Of a DNA stretch of 64,000 bases, positions 37,748-46,004 are shown piece after piece. Where the stretch lies: assembly GCF_002811765.1 (NCBI RefSeq), contig NZ_NPDR01000007.1, positions 1-64,000 of the forward strand, read 5' to 3'. Made by a program: the position numbers and the translations under genes. This DNA comes from Leptospira saintgironsiae (lineage in GTDB: Bacteria; Spirochaetota; Leptospiria; Leptospirales; Leptospiraceae). Below the pieces are notes generated by a model, which saw only the letters and a list, made by a program, of their open reading frames with translations, was not told the origin of the DNA and made no database searches. Every line of letters starts with the position of its first letter. The stretch's first letter is position 1.

Positions 37748-38581
37748 TTAGAATTTTTGTAAGAAGCTCTCCAAAATATTACGGAATTCTTCTGGTTGGT
37801 CCAATTGCAACCAATGTCCTGCATCCGAAACTACTTTATGTGGAAATCCCAAATGAAGCCTGTGTAACGCAAATTGATCGTCATTTTCAGGCGTGACGAT
37901 CGCAAGTTTAGGACCCACATATCTTTTTAAAGAATGGTTCGGATCATAATCCAATAGCTCTGAGGTAATCTTGATCACTGTATCTTTAGGAGCTCTGATT
38001 AATTCTCCCATCAGCCTTTCTTTTACTGCAGGTTTAGAATCTGCCAATAATTGTTCCCAATAAGATTCAGTAGTTTGCACATATTCATCTGAATATAAAG
38101 CATTCTTGATTTGATTACGAACTGGCTCGGGTAATTTTTTAGGATCTCCATTGGAATCTACAAGAACAAGGCCAGCTACTCTACTTGGATTTTCACCTGC
38201 GTATTGTAATGCGACACTTCCTCCCATACTATGCCCTACTAACACAAATCTTTGTAATCCCAGAAGATTTACAACTGTGGCCAAGTCCTGTGCCATAGAA
38301 GAGATCCTATAATCTCCATCTTTAGGAAATTCAGAATCTCCATGACCTCGCAGTTCTATTCGGACCACCCTTCTGTTTGGAACGAGCGATTCCTTGATCT
38401 CTTCCCAATGAGAAACATTCCCTCCGAAAGAATGGATAAACACCACTGGCATGCCTCCAAATCCTTCGTCTTTATAGGAAATTTTCCCAGTAGGACCATG
38501 GACAGAGGTTTTGATAATTTCACCTTTACAAAGAACAATGCCAAAAACGGAAGTTGCTAAAGTAATCATAAAAACAAGCAT
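37748..38581 (-). CDS. Exported alpha/beta hydrolase
   Basis: A 277-residue hydrolase. The N-terminus is hydrophobic and ends in IVLCKGE, a possible loose lipobox. The oxyanion region is VVFIHSFGGNVSHW, the nucleophile elbow GHSMGGSVALQ and the late His in DAGHWLQLDQPEEF. The family covers esterases, haloperoxidase-like and lactone hydrolases; substrate unknown. It diverges from the WYL regulator at 38634, with an ATGACA/TGTCAT palindrome between them, so that regulator probably controls it. Confidence 0.85.
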   Translation of the reverse strand: MLVFMITLATSVFGIVLCKGEIIKTSVHGPTGKISYKDEGFGGMPVVFIHSFGGNVSHWEEIKESLVPNRRVVRIELRGHGDSEFPKDGDYRISSMAQDLATVVNLLGLQRFVLVGHSMGGSVALQYAGENPSRVAGLVLVDSNGDPKKLPEPVRNQIKNALYSDEYVQTTESYWEQLLADSKPAVKERLMGELIRAPKDTVIKITSELLDYDPNHSLKRYVGPKLAIVTPENDDQFALHRLHLGFPHKVVSDAGHWLQLDQPEEFRNILESFLQKF

Positions 38582-38593
38582 ACCAGAATATAC

Positions 38594-38610
38594 ATGACAA
38601 GTTCTGTCAT
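38594..38610. promoter_or_regulatory. ATGACA-N5-TGTCAT operator between divergent genes
   Basis: Perfect 6-bp arms around a 5-base spacer, centred in the 52-base gap between the hydrolase and WYL-regulator genes. The position covers both promoters. The site resembles TGACA-N-TGTCA palindromes reported for YafY-type WYL regulators (from memory). Confidence 0.6.
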
Positions 38611-38633
38611 ATTTAGAAGTTTATACTAAATTT

Positions 38634-39584
38634 ATGAGAGCTGATAGGCTTCTAAATATTCTCCTACATTTGCAGGCAAAAGGAAGAACCACTGCAAAGG
38701 AACTTTCTAAAAAATTAGAAATTTCAGAACGAACTGTTCATAGGGATATGGAGGCTCTTTCTGCTGCAGGAATTCCAATCTATGCAGAGAGAGGGATAGG
38801 TGGAGGTTGGAGTTTAAGCGAGGGTTATAGAACAAACCTTACAGGTTTTAAAAAAGAAGAAGTAATCTCCTTATTATTGGTACATTCTTCTCGCGTTTTA
38901 GAGGACTTAGGAAAGAAAAAGGATTTCGATTCTGCATTTGTCAAACTCATGGCCTCTCTTCCTCCTGCATATAAAAAGGATGCAGAAACCGCGAGGCAAA
39001 GAATTCATATAGATGGTCTTGGTTGGGGTCGCGCTATCAGAGAACTTCCACTTCTTCCGATACTACAAGACGCAGTTTGGGAAGAAAAAAAAGTAAAGAT
39101 CATTTACGAGAAAGAAGGTGGAAAGCCTGAACCAAGGATCATAGAACCTTACGGCCTCGTAGCGAAAGACACAATTTGGTATGTGGTTGCAAAACGTGGA
39201 AAAGAAATGAGAGTCTATCGTATCTCTCGTATAAAAGAAGCAGCAATAACTCCTGAAAGATTTGAAAGACCTAAAAAATTCGATCTAAGCCAATATTGGG
39301 AAGAATGGATCAAAGAATTCAAATCAAGAGTTCCTAAATATTTGATTAAAATTAAGGTCACGGATGCCACTGCGGAACATATCAAAAGTCTTCCCTATAT
39401 GAAATGCCTAAGCCAAAAACCTATGGCAAAAGGTTTTACCGAAATGATAATCGATATGGAAACCAAGGAATGGGCATTAGGAAGTATGCTTCAATATTGT
39501 GATTCTGTTTTTGTTTTGGAACCTCTGGAATTGCAGGAAGCAATTCGACGTAAGGCCAAAGAAATCCTGAAAATTTACGAATAA
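38634..39584 (+). CDS. YafY-type HTH/WYL-domain regulator
   Basis: A 316-residue transcription factor. The N-terminal DeoR-like HTH is clear (DRLLNILLHLQAKGRTTAKEL, KLEISERTVHRDMEALSAAG). The WYL domain (about 145-220) carries EPYGLVAKDTIWYVVAKRGKE and RVYRISRIKEA; here the name-giving triad reads WYV. A C-terminal WCX-like region follows. WYL domains bind small ligands or nucleic acid. It probably regulates itself and the divergent hydrolase via the palindrome at 38594. Confidence 0.9.
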   Translation: MRADRLLNILLHLQAKGRTTAKELSKKLEISERTVHRDMEALSAAGIPIYAERGIGGGWSLSEGYRTNLTGFKKEEVISLLLVHSSRVLEDLGKKKDFDSAFVKLMASLPPAYKKDAETARQRIHIDGLGWGRAIRELPLLPILQDAVWEEKKVKIIYEKEGGKPEPRIIEPYGLVAKDTIWYVVAKRGKEMRVYRISRIKEAAITPERFERPKKFDLSQYWEEWIKEFKSRVPKYLIKIKVTDATAEHIKSLPYMKCLSQKPMAKGFTEMIIDMETKEWALGSMLQYCDSVFVLEPLELQEAIRRKAKEILKIYE

Positions 39585-39669
39585 AACTAATTACCCATCT
39601 AATTTATAGAAAGTCAGAAGAAGATTGATTTTCCCGTCAGATCAAAGATAATTTTTCGAATAGAACTGC

Positions 39670-40512
39670 ATGTCTTCTTCTCCTAAAAACTATTGGATAC
39701 GAAACCCAAACTTTCTGGAAAATCAGGAGGATGCGATACTCATCGCTGATAATAAAGGAAAACTTTTGGATTCAAATTCTCAGGCAAAAGAGCTTGGACT
39801 CGTGCCAGAAAAAGATGATCTGAAACATTCTTCTTGGTATAAGAAACTCTCAAACGCAGATTCCAAAGAGCATTCTCATCTTACATTACATCTTTCTTCA
39901 GGTAAGAAAAGATTCGTTTGTAGGACAATTCCAATCTTAGTGGATGAAAAAGAACCTGCAAAGGCATTCTATTTCAGAGACATCACAGAAAGATCTTTTA
40001 CTAAAGCGAAGGCGAAAAGATACGAGTCCCTTTTCAGAAGAAGGGAAAACAAAATTAAAGAATTAGAGATCCGTGATAAACTTACAGGTCTATTTAATAG
40101 AGAATACACGATCGAATCCTTCCAAGCAGAACTTTATAGAGCAGAAAGAAGCGGAACCGCAATTGGAGTGGTTTATTTGCATATAGACGGATTAAAAGAG
40201 ATCAACGAAATATTCGGGAATAACGGAGGAGACCTTCTTCTTAAAGAAATGGGAAGGATACTTTTGGAAAATTCCAGAAGAAGTGATATCACTTCCAGGA
40301 TCGGAGGTGAAAAATTCTTACTTCTTCTTCCAGGAGCGCATAAGAATATAGTTTTGGAAAGGGCGGAGAAGATCAAAAGATTATTTTCAGAATCCAGTTC
40401 CAACGGTTCCTGGGGAGAAGTGAAAATCACAGTTTCCTTAGGAGTTGCAATGTATCCGGAAGATGGTTCTACATATGATATTCTTCTGCAAAAAGTCCAA
40501 ACAGGAAATTAA
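39670..40512 (+). CDS. PAS-GGDEF protein with degenerate signature
   Basis: A 280-residue cytosolic signalling protein. A PAS-like domain fills about 10-115 (AILIADNKGKLLDSNSQAKELG, AFYFRDITERS). A GGDEF domain fills about 130-275, with RDKLTGLFNREYTIE. The active-site motif reads RIGGEKF where GGDEF or GGEEF is expected, so diguanylate cyclase activity is doubtful; the fold may act as an effector. The methyltransferase ATG follows directly after the stop, so the two are co-translated. Confidence 0.85.
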   Translation: MSSSPKNYWIRNPNFLENQEDAILIADNKGKLLDSNSQAKELGLVPEKDDLKHSSWYKKLSNADSKEHSHLTLHLSSGKKRFVCRTIPILVDEKEPAKAFYFRDITERSFTKAKAKRYESLFRRRENKIKELEIRDKLTGLFNREYTIESFQAELYRAERSGTAIGVVYLHIDGLKEINEIFGNNGGDLLLKEMGRILLENSRRSDITSRIGGEKFLLLLPGAHKNIVLERAEKIKRLFSESSSNGSWGEVKITVSLGVAMYPEDGSTYDILLQKVQTGN

Positions 40513-41184
40513 ATGACCCACGTAGAAAAGTTCGAAGGCGAAAGAGCACAAGTATACGAGAGAAGAATTGGAAAGATGATCCCATTCTATTCAGGGATCA
40601 TGGAATTGGTAGCAATCTATCTTTTGGAAAACACTCCCGAAAAAGGAAAGATCTTATCCGTAGGCTGCGGAACTGGGGCAGACTTTGCCAGATTATTAAA
40701 AATTGCTCCTGATCGGTTTTCGATTACAGGCTTAGATCCTTCTCCTGAAATGATCGAACAAGCTCAGAAAAAATTTCCAGAACTTAAACTGATTTGCGGA
40801 ACTGTAGGAGAACTTCCCGCTGCCGAAGAATATGATTCTGCTACTTTACTATTCGTTTTACATTTCCTTCCAGATACTGGAGATAAACTTTCCATCTTAA
40901 AAGAGATTTATGCACGATTGAAAGAAGGTGGAAGTTTAATCTTATTCGATCTATTCGATTCCGAACCAAATCGACCAGAGATCTTATTTCAGAATATAAA
41001 ATCTTATCTAATCAATTTCCAAGGCTGGGAAGAAGAAGCAGTACAAATCTATTTAAAAAGAGTATTCGAACTCCATCGTATTCCAAGATCCAGATACACA
41101 GATCTTTTGCAAGAAGCCGGATTTTCAGTAAACTCTCAAAAATTTAGATCCTTGCATGTTGGCGGATGGATCGCTACTAAATAA
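40513..41184 (+). CDS. Class I SAM-dependent methyltransferase
   Basis: A 223-residue methyltransferase. Motif I is ILSVGCGTGADFARLL, followed by ITGLDPSPEMIEQAQKKFPE, ATLLFVLHFLPDTGDKLSILKEI and LKEGGSLILFDLFDS. The target is unknown; the domain resembles small-molecule methyltransferases. AGGAAATTAA precedes the ATG, which directly follows the PAS-GGDEF stop. It ends 2 bases before the convergent hot-dog gene. Confidence 0.88.
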   Translation: MTHVEKFEGERAQVYERRIGKMIPFYSGIMELVAIYLLENTPEKGKILSVGCGTGADFARLLKIAPDRFSITGLDPSPEMIEQAQKKFPELKLICGTVGELPAAEEYDSATLLFVLHFLPDTGDKLSILKEIYARLKEGGSLILFDLFDSEPNRPEILFQNIKSYLINFQGWEEEAVQIYLKRVFELHRIPRSRYTDLLQEAGFSVNSQKFRSLHVGGWIATK

Positions 41185-41186
41185 AA

Positions 41187-41726
41187 TTAACTTCTTTTAC
41201 TAGGTTTAAATGCAGAGGTCATATTTTTAGAAGCTAACTTCTTCTCATAAAATTCTTTAGAAGCAGCGTAGATCGTTTTTTCGAAAGTGGCGTATACTGT
41301 CCCTTCTTCGTCTTCGTATTTTGCAGGAAGATCAAAAACGATTTCACCTTTTTCTAATATATCCTGTTTCGTTTTTTGGATCAATTCCTCTGTGATCAAA
41401 AATCGGATCTTTACTTTATCAAGGATCGGCCTGACAAATTTTACCTTTGCTGCTTTGTCCCAAACAACATAATCAGGTCCAAGTATCCACATCATCATCA
41501 ACATATAGTAGGGATCTACTGAACTATAGATACTTCCCCCATAAATTGTTCCGACTCTATTCAATGTACGAAGATTTTTCTTTAAGCTAACATGAAGTTC
41601 TCGTAGATCGGAAGAGATAAATTGTATTTTTCCTCCTGTGCACCACAGACAAGGCCAATGGTTTAAACGAAAACGTAACCACCAAGAAGATAGAGATTCT
41701 TTTTTATCACTAGTATATAATTTCAT
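41187..41726 (-). CDS. DUF4442-type hot-dog-fold protein, second copy
   Basis: A 179-residue hot-dog protein resembling DUF4442 proteins and the gene at 5420: NRVGTIYGGSIYSSVDPYYMLMMMWILGPDYVVWDKAAKVKF aligns with the corresponding core there ([29 protein letters not shown]). Probably thioesterase-related; substrate unknown. It has no strong ribosome-binding site. The 283 bases upstream (41727-42009) hold no gene. Confidence 0.7.
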   Translation of the reverse strand: MKLYTSDKKESLSSWWLRFRLNHWPCLWCTGGKIQFISSDLRELHVSLKKNLRTLNRVGTIYGGSIYSSVDPYYMLMMMWILGPDYVVWDKAAKVKFVRPILDKVKIRFLITEELIQKTKQDILEKGEIVFDLPAKYEDEEGTVYATFEKTIYAASKEFYEKKLASKNMTSAFKPSKRS

Positions 41727-41904
41727 AATGGATTCTTTGCTGTCAGATTGGAAGTTCTACTCTTCTACGCAAGGCGATTTCCCTTACACTCATTCCTGAA
41801 AACCTCCCTTATATTCCGATTATATTAAGATAACAAATCTAGAACCGTTTGATTTTTTAAAAAACAACCGTTATGTTAACTTTTTAAAAATATTTGAAAG
41901 GACG

Positions 41905-41979
41905 TTGACAGGGGAAAAGTTCCAGTTATTTCTTTTTTTACTCCGTATATCGGAGTGAAGCATTAAACTTTTATAATGC
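41905..41979 (+). promoter_or_regulatory. Promoter region of the PI-PLC gene with two hairpins
   Basis: A perfect -35 TTGACA lies at 41905-41910, without a good -10 at the usual distance. Downstream are two small inverted repeats: CTCCG-tatat-CGGAG (41941-41955) and GCATTA/TAATGC (41960-41965, 41974-41979). The second contains a perfect TATAAT at 41972-41977, 33 bases before the gene. Either pair could be a control element; the actual promoter is not settled. Confidence 0.4.
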
Positions 41980-42009
41980 GTAAAAATAGATCATTTGAAT
42001 GGTGAAAAA

Positions 42010-43944
42010 ATGAAAAGTTCCACGGTGTTTTCCTCTCGAATCGTCGCAGTCGCATTTATTTGCGCTCTGTCCCTGATCGGAGCCGGATGTAAAGATTCCT
42101 CCTCAAATTACGATTCTTTGTTATTTTTAGTCCAATCTAACAGTAAATCCGGAGGAGCCCTCCCAGCAGACATAAATTATAAGGCAGAATACCTAACTCC
42201 TGCTCCTTTGGACCAGCCAAGCGGAATTCCTTTCGAAGGAGGCGGAACCAAGGGAAAGGACGGAAGAAGCCCAAGACCAGTATATGCTCCAAAATTACAG
42301 ATAGATCCACAGGGTTGGATGAGCAGCGGATACCAATCCAGATCCAATACTCAGCTCAGAAACATTTGTATCCCAGGAACACATGACTCAGGAACTTACG
42401 GGATCCAGGGAATTGACGAGAATATTTCCCAAACCCAAGAATACAATGTGGGAGAACAATTGGCTCTCGGATATCGTTACTTCGATCTAAGGATCAAAAA
42501 GATAAGCGGACAATTTAAAATCCACCACGGATCCAGTGTTTCTGTTTCTGCTCAGGAAGTGTTCCAACATATCTCCAGCTTCGTGAATAATCGCAAAAAA
42601 GAGATCGTATTCGTTCATATCCAGAACGTGGACAGCATGAGCGATGCAGAACATTACGAACTGAAAGACCAACTGGTTCTTCCTTATTTAGGTTCCAGAA
42701 TGGCTCCTCGTAATTTAGGAAATTCAGTTAACTTTGGTCAACTTTGGGATCTAGATAAAAACGTAATCTTGATCTGGGGCGGTGGAAATTTCGCAGATCT
42801 ATCTCAATTGTATTGGAACCAAGGCCAGACAATGAAAAGCGACTGGCAAAATACTGGAAACGAATCCGATCTAGTAAGCGCACTCAGAGATCGTATCAAG
42901 GACAATAGAGAAGGTAAATTTTACGTAGCTCAAATGATCCTTACTCCAAATGCATCTCAAATCATCTTCCCTCCTTATTGGGGAAGTATAGAAGACCTTA
43001 CGAATGATAAATTGGATCATGCAAGTTTTGTTTATGACTTGGATAGAGAAGCTAAAAAATCAGGGCAACGTATCAATATTGCAATGGTAGATTTTGCAGG
43101 TCCTCGTTTCTCCCAATACGCGTTCGAAGCATGTATGGATGTGAATGATCTGGAGCCAAGATACTTCACTTTAAAAAGTAAACAATCTAATCTATGTTTA
43201 GATGTGAGCAACAGCGGAACAGACAACGGCACTCGTGTCCAAGTTTGGAATTGCAACAACACTAATGCTCAGAAATGGTTCTATGAACATTCTACAAGTC
43301 ATCTTCGAAGCAAATTGAATAATGATAAATGTTTGGATAACGGCGGAGAGAATTGGAACGGAGGAAAAATAGTCCTCTGGGATTGTAGAGACAATATAGA
43401 TAATATGAGATTCGATTTTTACGATGATTCTATGCGAGTTAGACAAAACGAATCTATCGCAGTGGACGCTAACGGTTCTACAAGCGGTTCTCTAGTAAGC
43501 CAATGGACTTGGCATGGTGGAAACAACCAACGTTGGGAGAAAAATTATGAAACTCCTTACTTTGCTCTTGTCAACCAAGACTCTGGCAGATGTTTAGATA
43601 TAAGCAATAGCAGTACTGCAAATGGAGCAAGAATCCAAGTTTACAACTGTAACGGAACAAACGCTCAAAAATGGTATTATGATGCAGGCAATGGGTTTCT
43701 AAGAAGTAAGCTGGATCCAAATAAATGTATGGATAATGGTGGAGAAGCTCGTAACGGCGGGAAGATTGCTCTCTGGGATTGTAAAGACATGAATAATATG
43801 AGATTCGATTTTGTAGGAGATAGTATCCGTAACAGAATCAACTCATTATACGCGGTCGATGCAAACGGAGCGTCCAACGGATCTTTAGTAAGCCAATGGG
43901 AATTCAAAAATACCAATAACCAACTCTGGAAAAAATCATATTAA
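42010..43944 (+). CDS. PI-PLC-like lipoprotein with two ricin-type lectin domains
   Basis: A 644-residue predicted lipoprotein (signal ending LIGAGC, Cys27). A phosphatidylinositol-specific phospholipase C X-like domain covers about 95-380: ICIPGTHDSGTYG with His125, and YFDLRIKKISGQFKIHHGS with His172/173, as in bacterial PI-PLC (HHGP). Two tandem ricin-type beta-trefoils follow (about 384-514 and 515-644), with NAQKWFYE, NNQRWEK, NAQKWYYD and NNQLWKK as QxW motifs. It may cleave phosphoinositides or GPI anchors on glycan-bearing surfaces. Start: ATG 42010 after GGTGA; a TTG at 41995 is an alternative. Confidence 0.85.
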   Translation: MKSSTVFSSRIVAVAFICALSLIGAGCKDSSSNYDSLLFLVQSNSKSGGALPADINYKAEYLTPAPLDQPSGIPFEGGGTKGKDGRSPRPVYAPKLQIDPQGWMSSGYQSRSNTQLRNICIPGTHDSGTYGIQGIDENISQTQEYNVGEQLALGYRYFDLRIKKISGQFKIHHGSSVSVSAQEVFQHISSFVNNRKKEIVFVHIQNVDSMSDAEHYELKDQLVLPYLGSRMAPRNLGNSVNFGQLWDLDKNVILIWGGGNFADLSQLYWNQGQTMKSDWQNTGNESDLVSALRDRIKDNREGKFYVAQMILTPNASQIIFPPYWGSIEDLTNDKLDHASFVYDLDREAKKSGQRINIAMVDFAGPRFSQYAFEACMDVNDLEPRYFTLKSKQSNLCLDVSNSGTDNGTRVQVWNCNNTNAQKWFYEHSTSHLRSKLNNDKCLDNGGENWNGGKIVLWDCRDNIDNMRFDFYDDSMRVRQNESIAVDANGSTSGSLVSQWTWHGGNNQRWEKNYETPYFALVNQDSGRCLDISNSSTANGARIQVYNCNGTNAQKWYYDAGNGFLRSKLDPNKCMDNGGEARNGGKIALWDCKDMNNMRFDFVGDSIRNRINSLYAVDANGASNGSLVSQWEFKNTNNQLWKKSY

Positions 43945-43955
43945 GTTCGAAAACG

Positions 43956-43975
43956 GGGAATCTTATTTGATTCCC
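43956..43975. terminator. Small hairpin between convergent genes
   Basis: GGGAATC (43956-43962) pairs with GATTCCC (43969-43975) around a 6-base loop, 11 bases after the PI-PLC stop and over the monooxygenase stop. No T-run, so weak evidence for termination. Confidence 0.5.
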
Positions 43976-45168
43976 TCATAACGATACATCCAGTCTTGGC
44001 CTTTCTTAGCAAAACTAGGTAAGGCCAGAGTTAGTATCCTATCCCTGATCCAACAACCTATCGGGCTCAGTTTTTTCTTTCTATTTCCGTTCCTTCTAGA
44101 TTCTTCTATAATCCTCTCCACTCTAGGCCTTCTGATTATTTCGAAATCTCTAAACGCCTCCGGAACGGAAGCGGATCTTTCTAAAAGTGAATATAGGGTA
44201 TGAGAATCTTCCAATGCCATAGATGCTCCTTGGCCGGTATGAGGACTCATTACATGAGCAGCATCTCCAATTAACAATACCTTATCATTTCCCCATTTAG
44301 GCAGACTCCTCAAGTCATGAACGTTCCCTTTCAGGATTGTAGGAGAAGCTTGGATGATTCTTTCGATTGGATCATGCCATCCTTTATGTATTTCTAATAT
44401 TTTATTTCTCCAGGATTCGTCGCTCATAGAGTAAATCTCTTCCCTTGTAAGTTCTTTTTCAGAAGGGATATTGCTCCACCACATCCAAGAAGTATCCTCA
44501 GTGTTTCCACAGGCGGCAAAACCAAAAAAACCTTCCGGTCCGAAAGTAAAATGGATCGGTCCTCTTTTTGAATATTTTTCAGGGATCACATCTGCAGAAA
44601 CGAATCCTCCCGCATTTAAGATTCCGGTATATTCAGGTTTTGGAAAATTAGGAAAAAGAAAATTACGGACTTTGGAATGATTTCCGTCGGCTCCGATAAG
44701 AAAGTCCGCTTCTGCAGAACTTCCATCTTCGAATTTTGCGATCACTCCTCCATCTAATGGAAATTCCGCATCGGAGAATTTTTTTCCGTACTCGATCTGG
44801 ATCCCTTCCTTCTCCGCAGCCTCCAATAAAAGAAGATGGAATCTTGCACGAGAAACCACGATTGCAGATTCTCCGAATTGAGAAACGGATCCATTTGGGA
44901 TCATTGCAAGAATCTTTCCTATATGATTCCTAAAAATCATTTCATCTGAAAGTGTTCCTATCTTTAACATCTCCGAAGTCAGATCTAATTCTCTCATCAC
45001 CTTCATTCCATTAGGTGATATTTGAAGAGCCCCTCCTATATCTTCCGCAGGACGGGAATAGGATTCCATCAGACGAACTCCATACCCTGCCCTTTTCAAA
45101 AATAATGCAAGAGAAGGGCCTGAGATTCCGGAGCCTACGATTATAAAATTGGGTCTCGCCAGTTCCAT
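43963..45168 (-). CDS. FAD-dependent monooxygenase, UbiH/aromatic hydroxylase type
   Basis: A 401-residue group A flavin monooxygenase. The FAD motif GSGISGPSLALFLKRAGYGV is near the N-terminus, then GADGNHSKVRNF (DG motif) and LIGDAAHVMSPHTGQGASMALED (GD motif). Such enzymes use NAD(P)H and O2 to hydroxylate aromatic or polyketide-like compounds; tetracycline-inactivating enzymes share the fold. GGAGGATAAAT precedes the ATG at 45168. It lies directly behind a 30-codon gene and diverges from a MarR regulator. Confidence 0.9.
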   Translation of the reverse strand: MELARPNFIIVGSGISGPSLALFLKRAGYGVRLMESYSRPAEDIGGALQISPNGMKVMRELDLTSEMLKIGTLSDEMIFRNHIGKILAMIPNGSVSQFGESAIVVSRARFHLLLLEAAEKEGIQIEYGKKFSDAEFPLDGGVIAKFEDGSSAEADFLIGADGNHSKVRNFLFPNFPKPEYTGILNAGGFVSADVIPEKYSKRGPIHFTFGPEGFFGFAACGNTEDTSWMWWSNIPSEKELTREEIYSMSDESWRNKILEIHKGWHDPIERIIQASPTILKGNVHDLRSLPKWGNDKVLLIGDAAHVMSPHTGQGASMALEDSHTLYSLLERSASVPEAFRDFEIIRRPRVERIIEESRRNGNRKKKLSPIGCWIRDRILTLALPSFAKKGQDWMYRYEGIK

Positions 45169-45170
45169 AT

Positions 45171-45263
45171 TTATCCTCCAAATGCTGCCTTGATCACTGT
45201 GAAAGCAGAGACCCAAGAATACCACGGGTAATCCGGAATTTCGTTCTTGCTATTTTCTGCCAT
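45171..45263 (-). CDS. 30-codon small protein coupled to the monooxygenase
   Basis: A small gene: ATG, 30 codons, TAA. The peptide begins MAENSKNEIPDYPWYSW and ends VSAFTVIKAAFGG. Its ribosome-binding site is excellent (AAGGAG, 6 bases before the ATG). Its stop ends 2 bases before the monooxygenase ATG, and its last codons contain the GGAGGA used by that gene, so the two are translationally coupled. The first half is polar with three aromatic residues; the last 13 residues could be a short membrane-active helix. Function unknown; it might be a leader peptide or a small partner. Confidence 0.7.
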   Translation of the reverse strand: MAENSKNEIPDYPWYSWVSAFTVIKAAFGG

Positions 45264-45278
45264 GTTTGTTCTCCTTAA

Positions 45279-45333
45279 ATCGAATTAACTCGATGACTAA
45301 TTATCTTGATTATCGAGATATTTGACGGTCAAA
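45279..45333. promoter_or_regulatory. Three palindromes between MarR and monooxygenase operon
   Basis: Site 1: ATCGA-attaac-TCGAT (45279-45294). Site 2: TATCTTGAT-t-ATCGAGATA (45302-45320), 8 of 9 pairs. Site 3: TTTGAC-G-GTCAAA (45321-45333), perfect. They fill the short divergent region. ATCGAG and its variants recur in sites 1 and 2, so these are probable MarR operators giving joint repression of the MarR gene and the small-protein/monooxygenase operon. Confidence 0.65.
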
Positions 45334-45376
45334 ATAATTGCAAGACAAAAAAATCCCAAAAACTAAGCCCGAATTG

Positions 45377-45832
45377 ATGGAATCCATTATGACCGATTCC
45401 AAAAACCTGAGCACTGTATCCATTTTATTCCACCAAACCATCGCGGATAGACTCGGGCTGCACATTACAGATCACAAATGTGTGGACTTCCTATTTACGC
45501 AGGGTCCCCAAACAGCAGGGGAAATCTCTAAGAGCATGGGACTTAGCACTGGTGCTGTAACTTCTCTAATTGATCGTTTGGAGAAGAAGGGGCTGGTTGA
45601 ACGTAAGAATGATCCAAGCGATAGGAGAAAGGTGAGAATTTTTCTGACCCAGGATATGTCCGCTATGCAGAAAATAGGAAGCCTATTCGAAGGTTTGGCA
45701 AAATCTGTTTGGGAACAACTCTCTGCTTACACTGCAGAAGAACTAAAGATCATTTTGGATTTTACCCGCAAATCAATTCGAATCATGGAAGAAGAAAGAG
45801 AAAAACTTCTGCAAAACCGACCGGATTTATAA
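45377..45832 (+). CDS. MarR-family transcriptional regulator
   Basis: A 151-residue winged-helix regulator. HTH and wing are clear: HKCVDFLFTQGPQTAGEISKSMGLSTGAVTSLIDRLEKKGLVER, then NDPSDRRKVRIFLTQ. MarR proteins are usually released from DNA by phenolic or toxic ligands, which fits control of a divergent flavin monooxygenase. Three palindromes lie upstream. The start is uncertain: ATG at 45377 was chosen, while an in-frame TTG at 45338 would add 13 residues. Confidence 0.88.
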   Translation: MESIMTDSKNLSTVSILFHQTIADRLGLHITDHKCVDFLFTQGPQTAGEISKSMGLSTGAVTSLIDRLEKKGLVERKNDPSDRRKVRIFLTQDMSAMQKIGSLFEGLAKSVWEQLSAYTAEELKIILDFTRKSIRIMEEEREKLLQNRPDL

Positions 45833-45930
45833 GAGCTTAATGAGTCCTGAAGCCTCCGCAGTTTATAAATCTTTTAGAAGGATTCTACTATTCCGGATAT
45901 ATTTTTAAGCTTGCTCAACTAGCCGATATT

Positions 45931-45945
45931 GCAGAACAATTCTGC
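45931..45945. promoter_or_regulatory. GCAGAA-caa-TTCTGC inverted repeat
   Basis: Perfect 6-bp arms around a 3-base centre, 60 bases upstream of the SDR start. It could be an operator or an mRNA hairpin. The rest of the 172-base gap shows nothing notable. Confidence 0.35.
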
Positions 45946-46004
45946 GAAAACTTTTAGAACTAAATGAATTCCAGGCATTTCGAGAATTTTTAGTGGAGGA
46001 AAGG

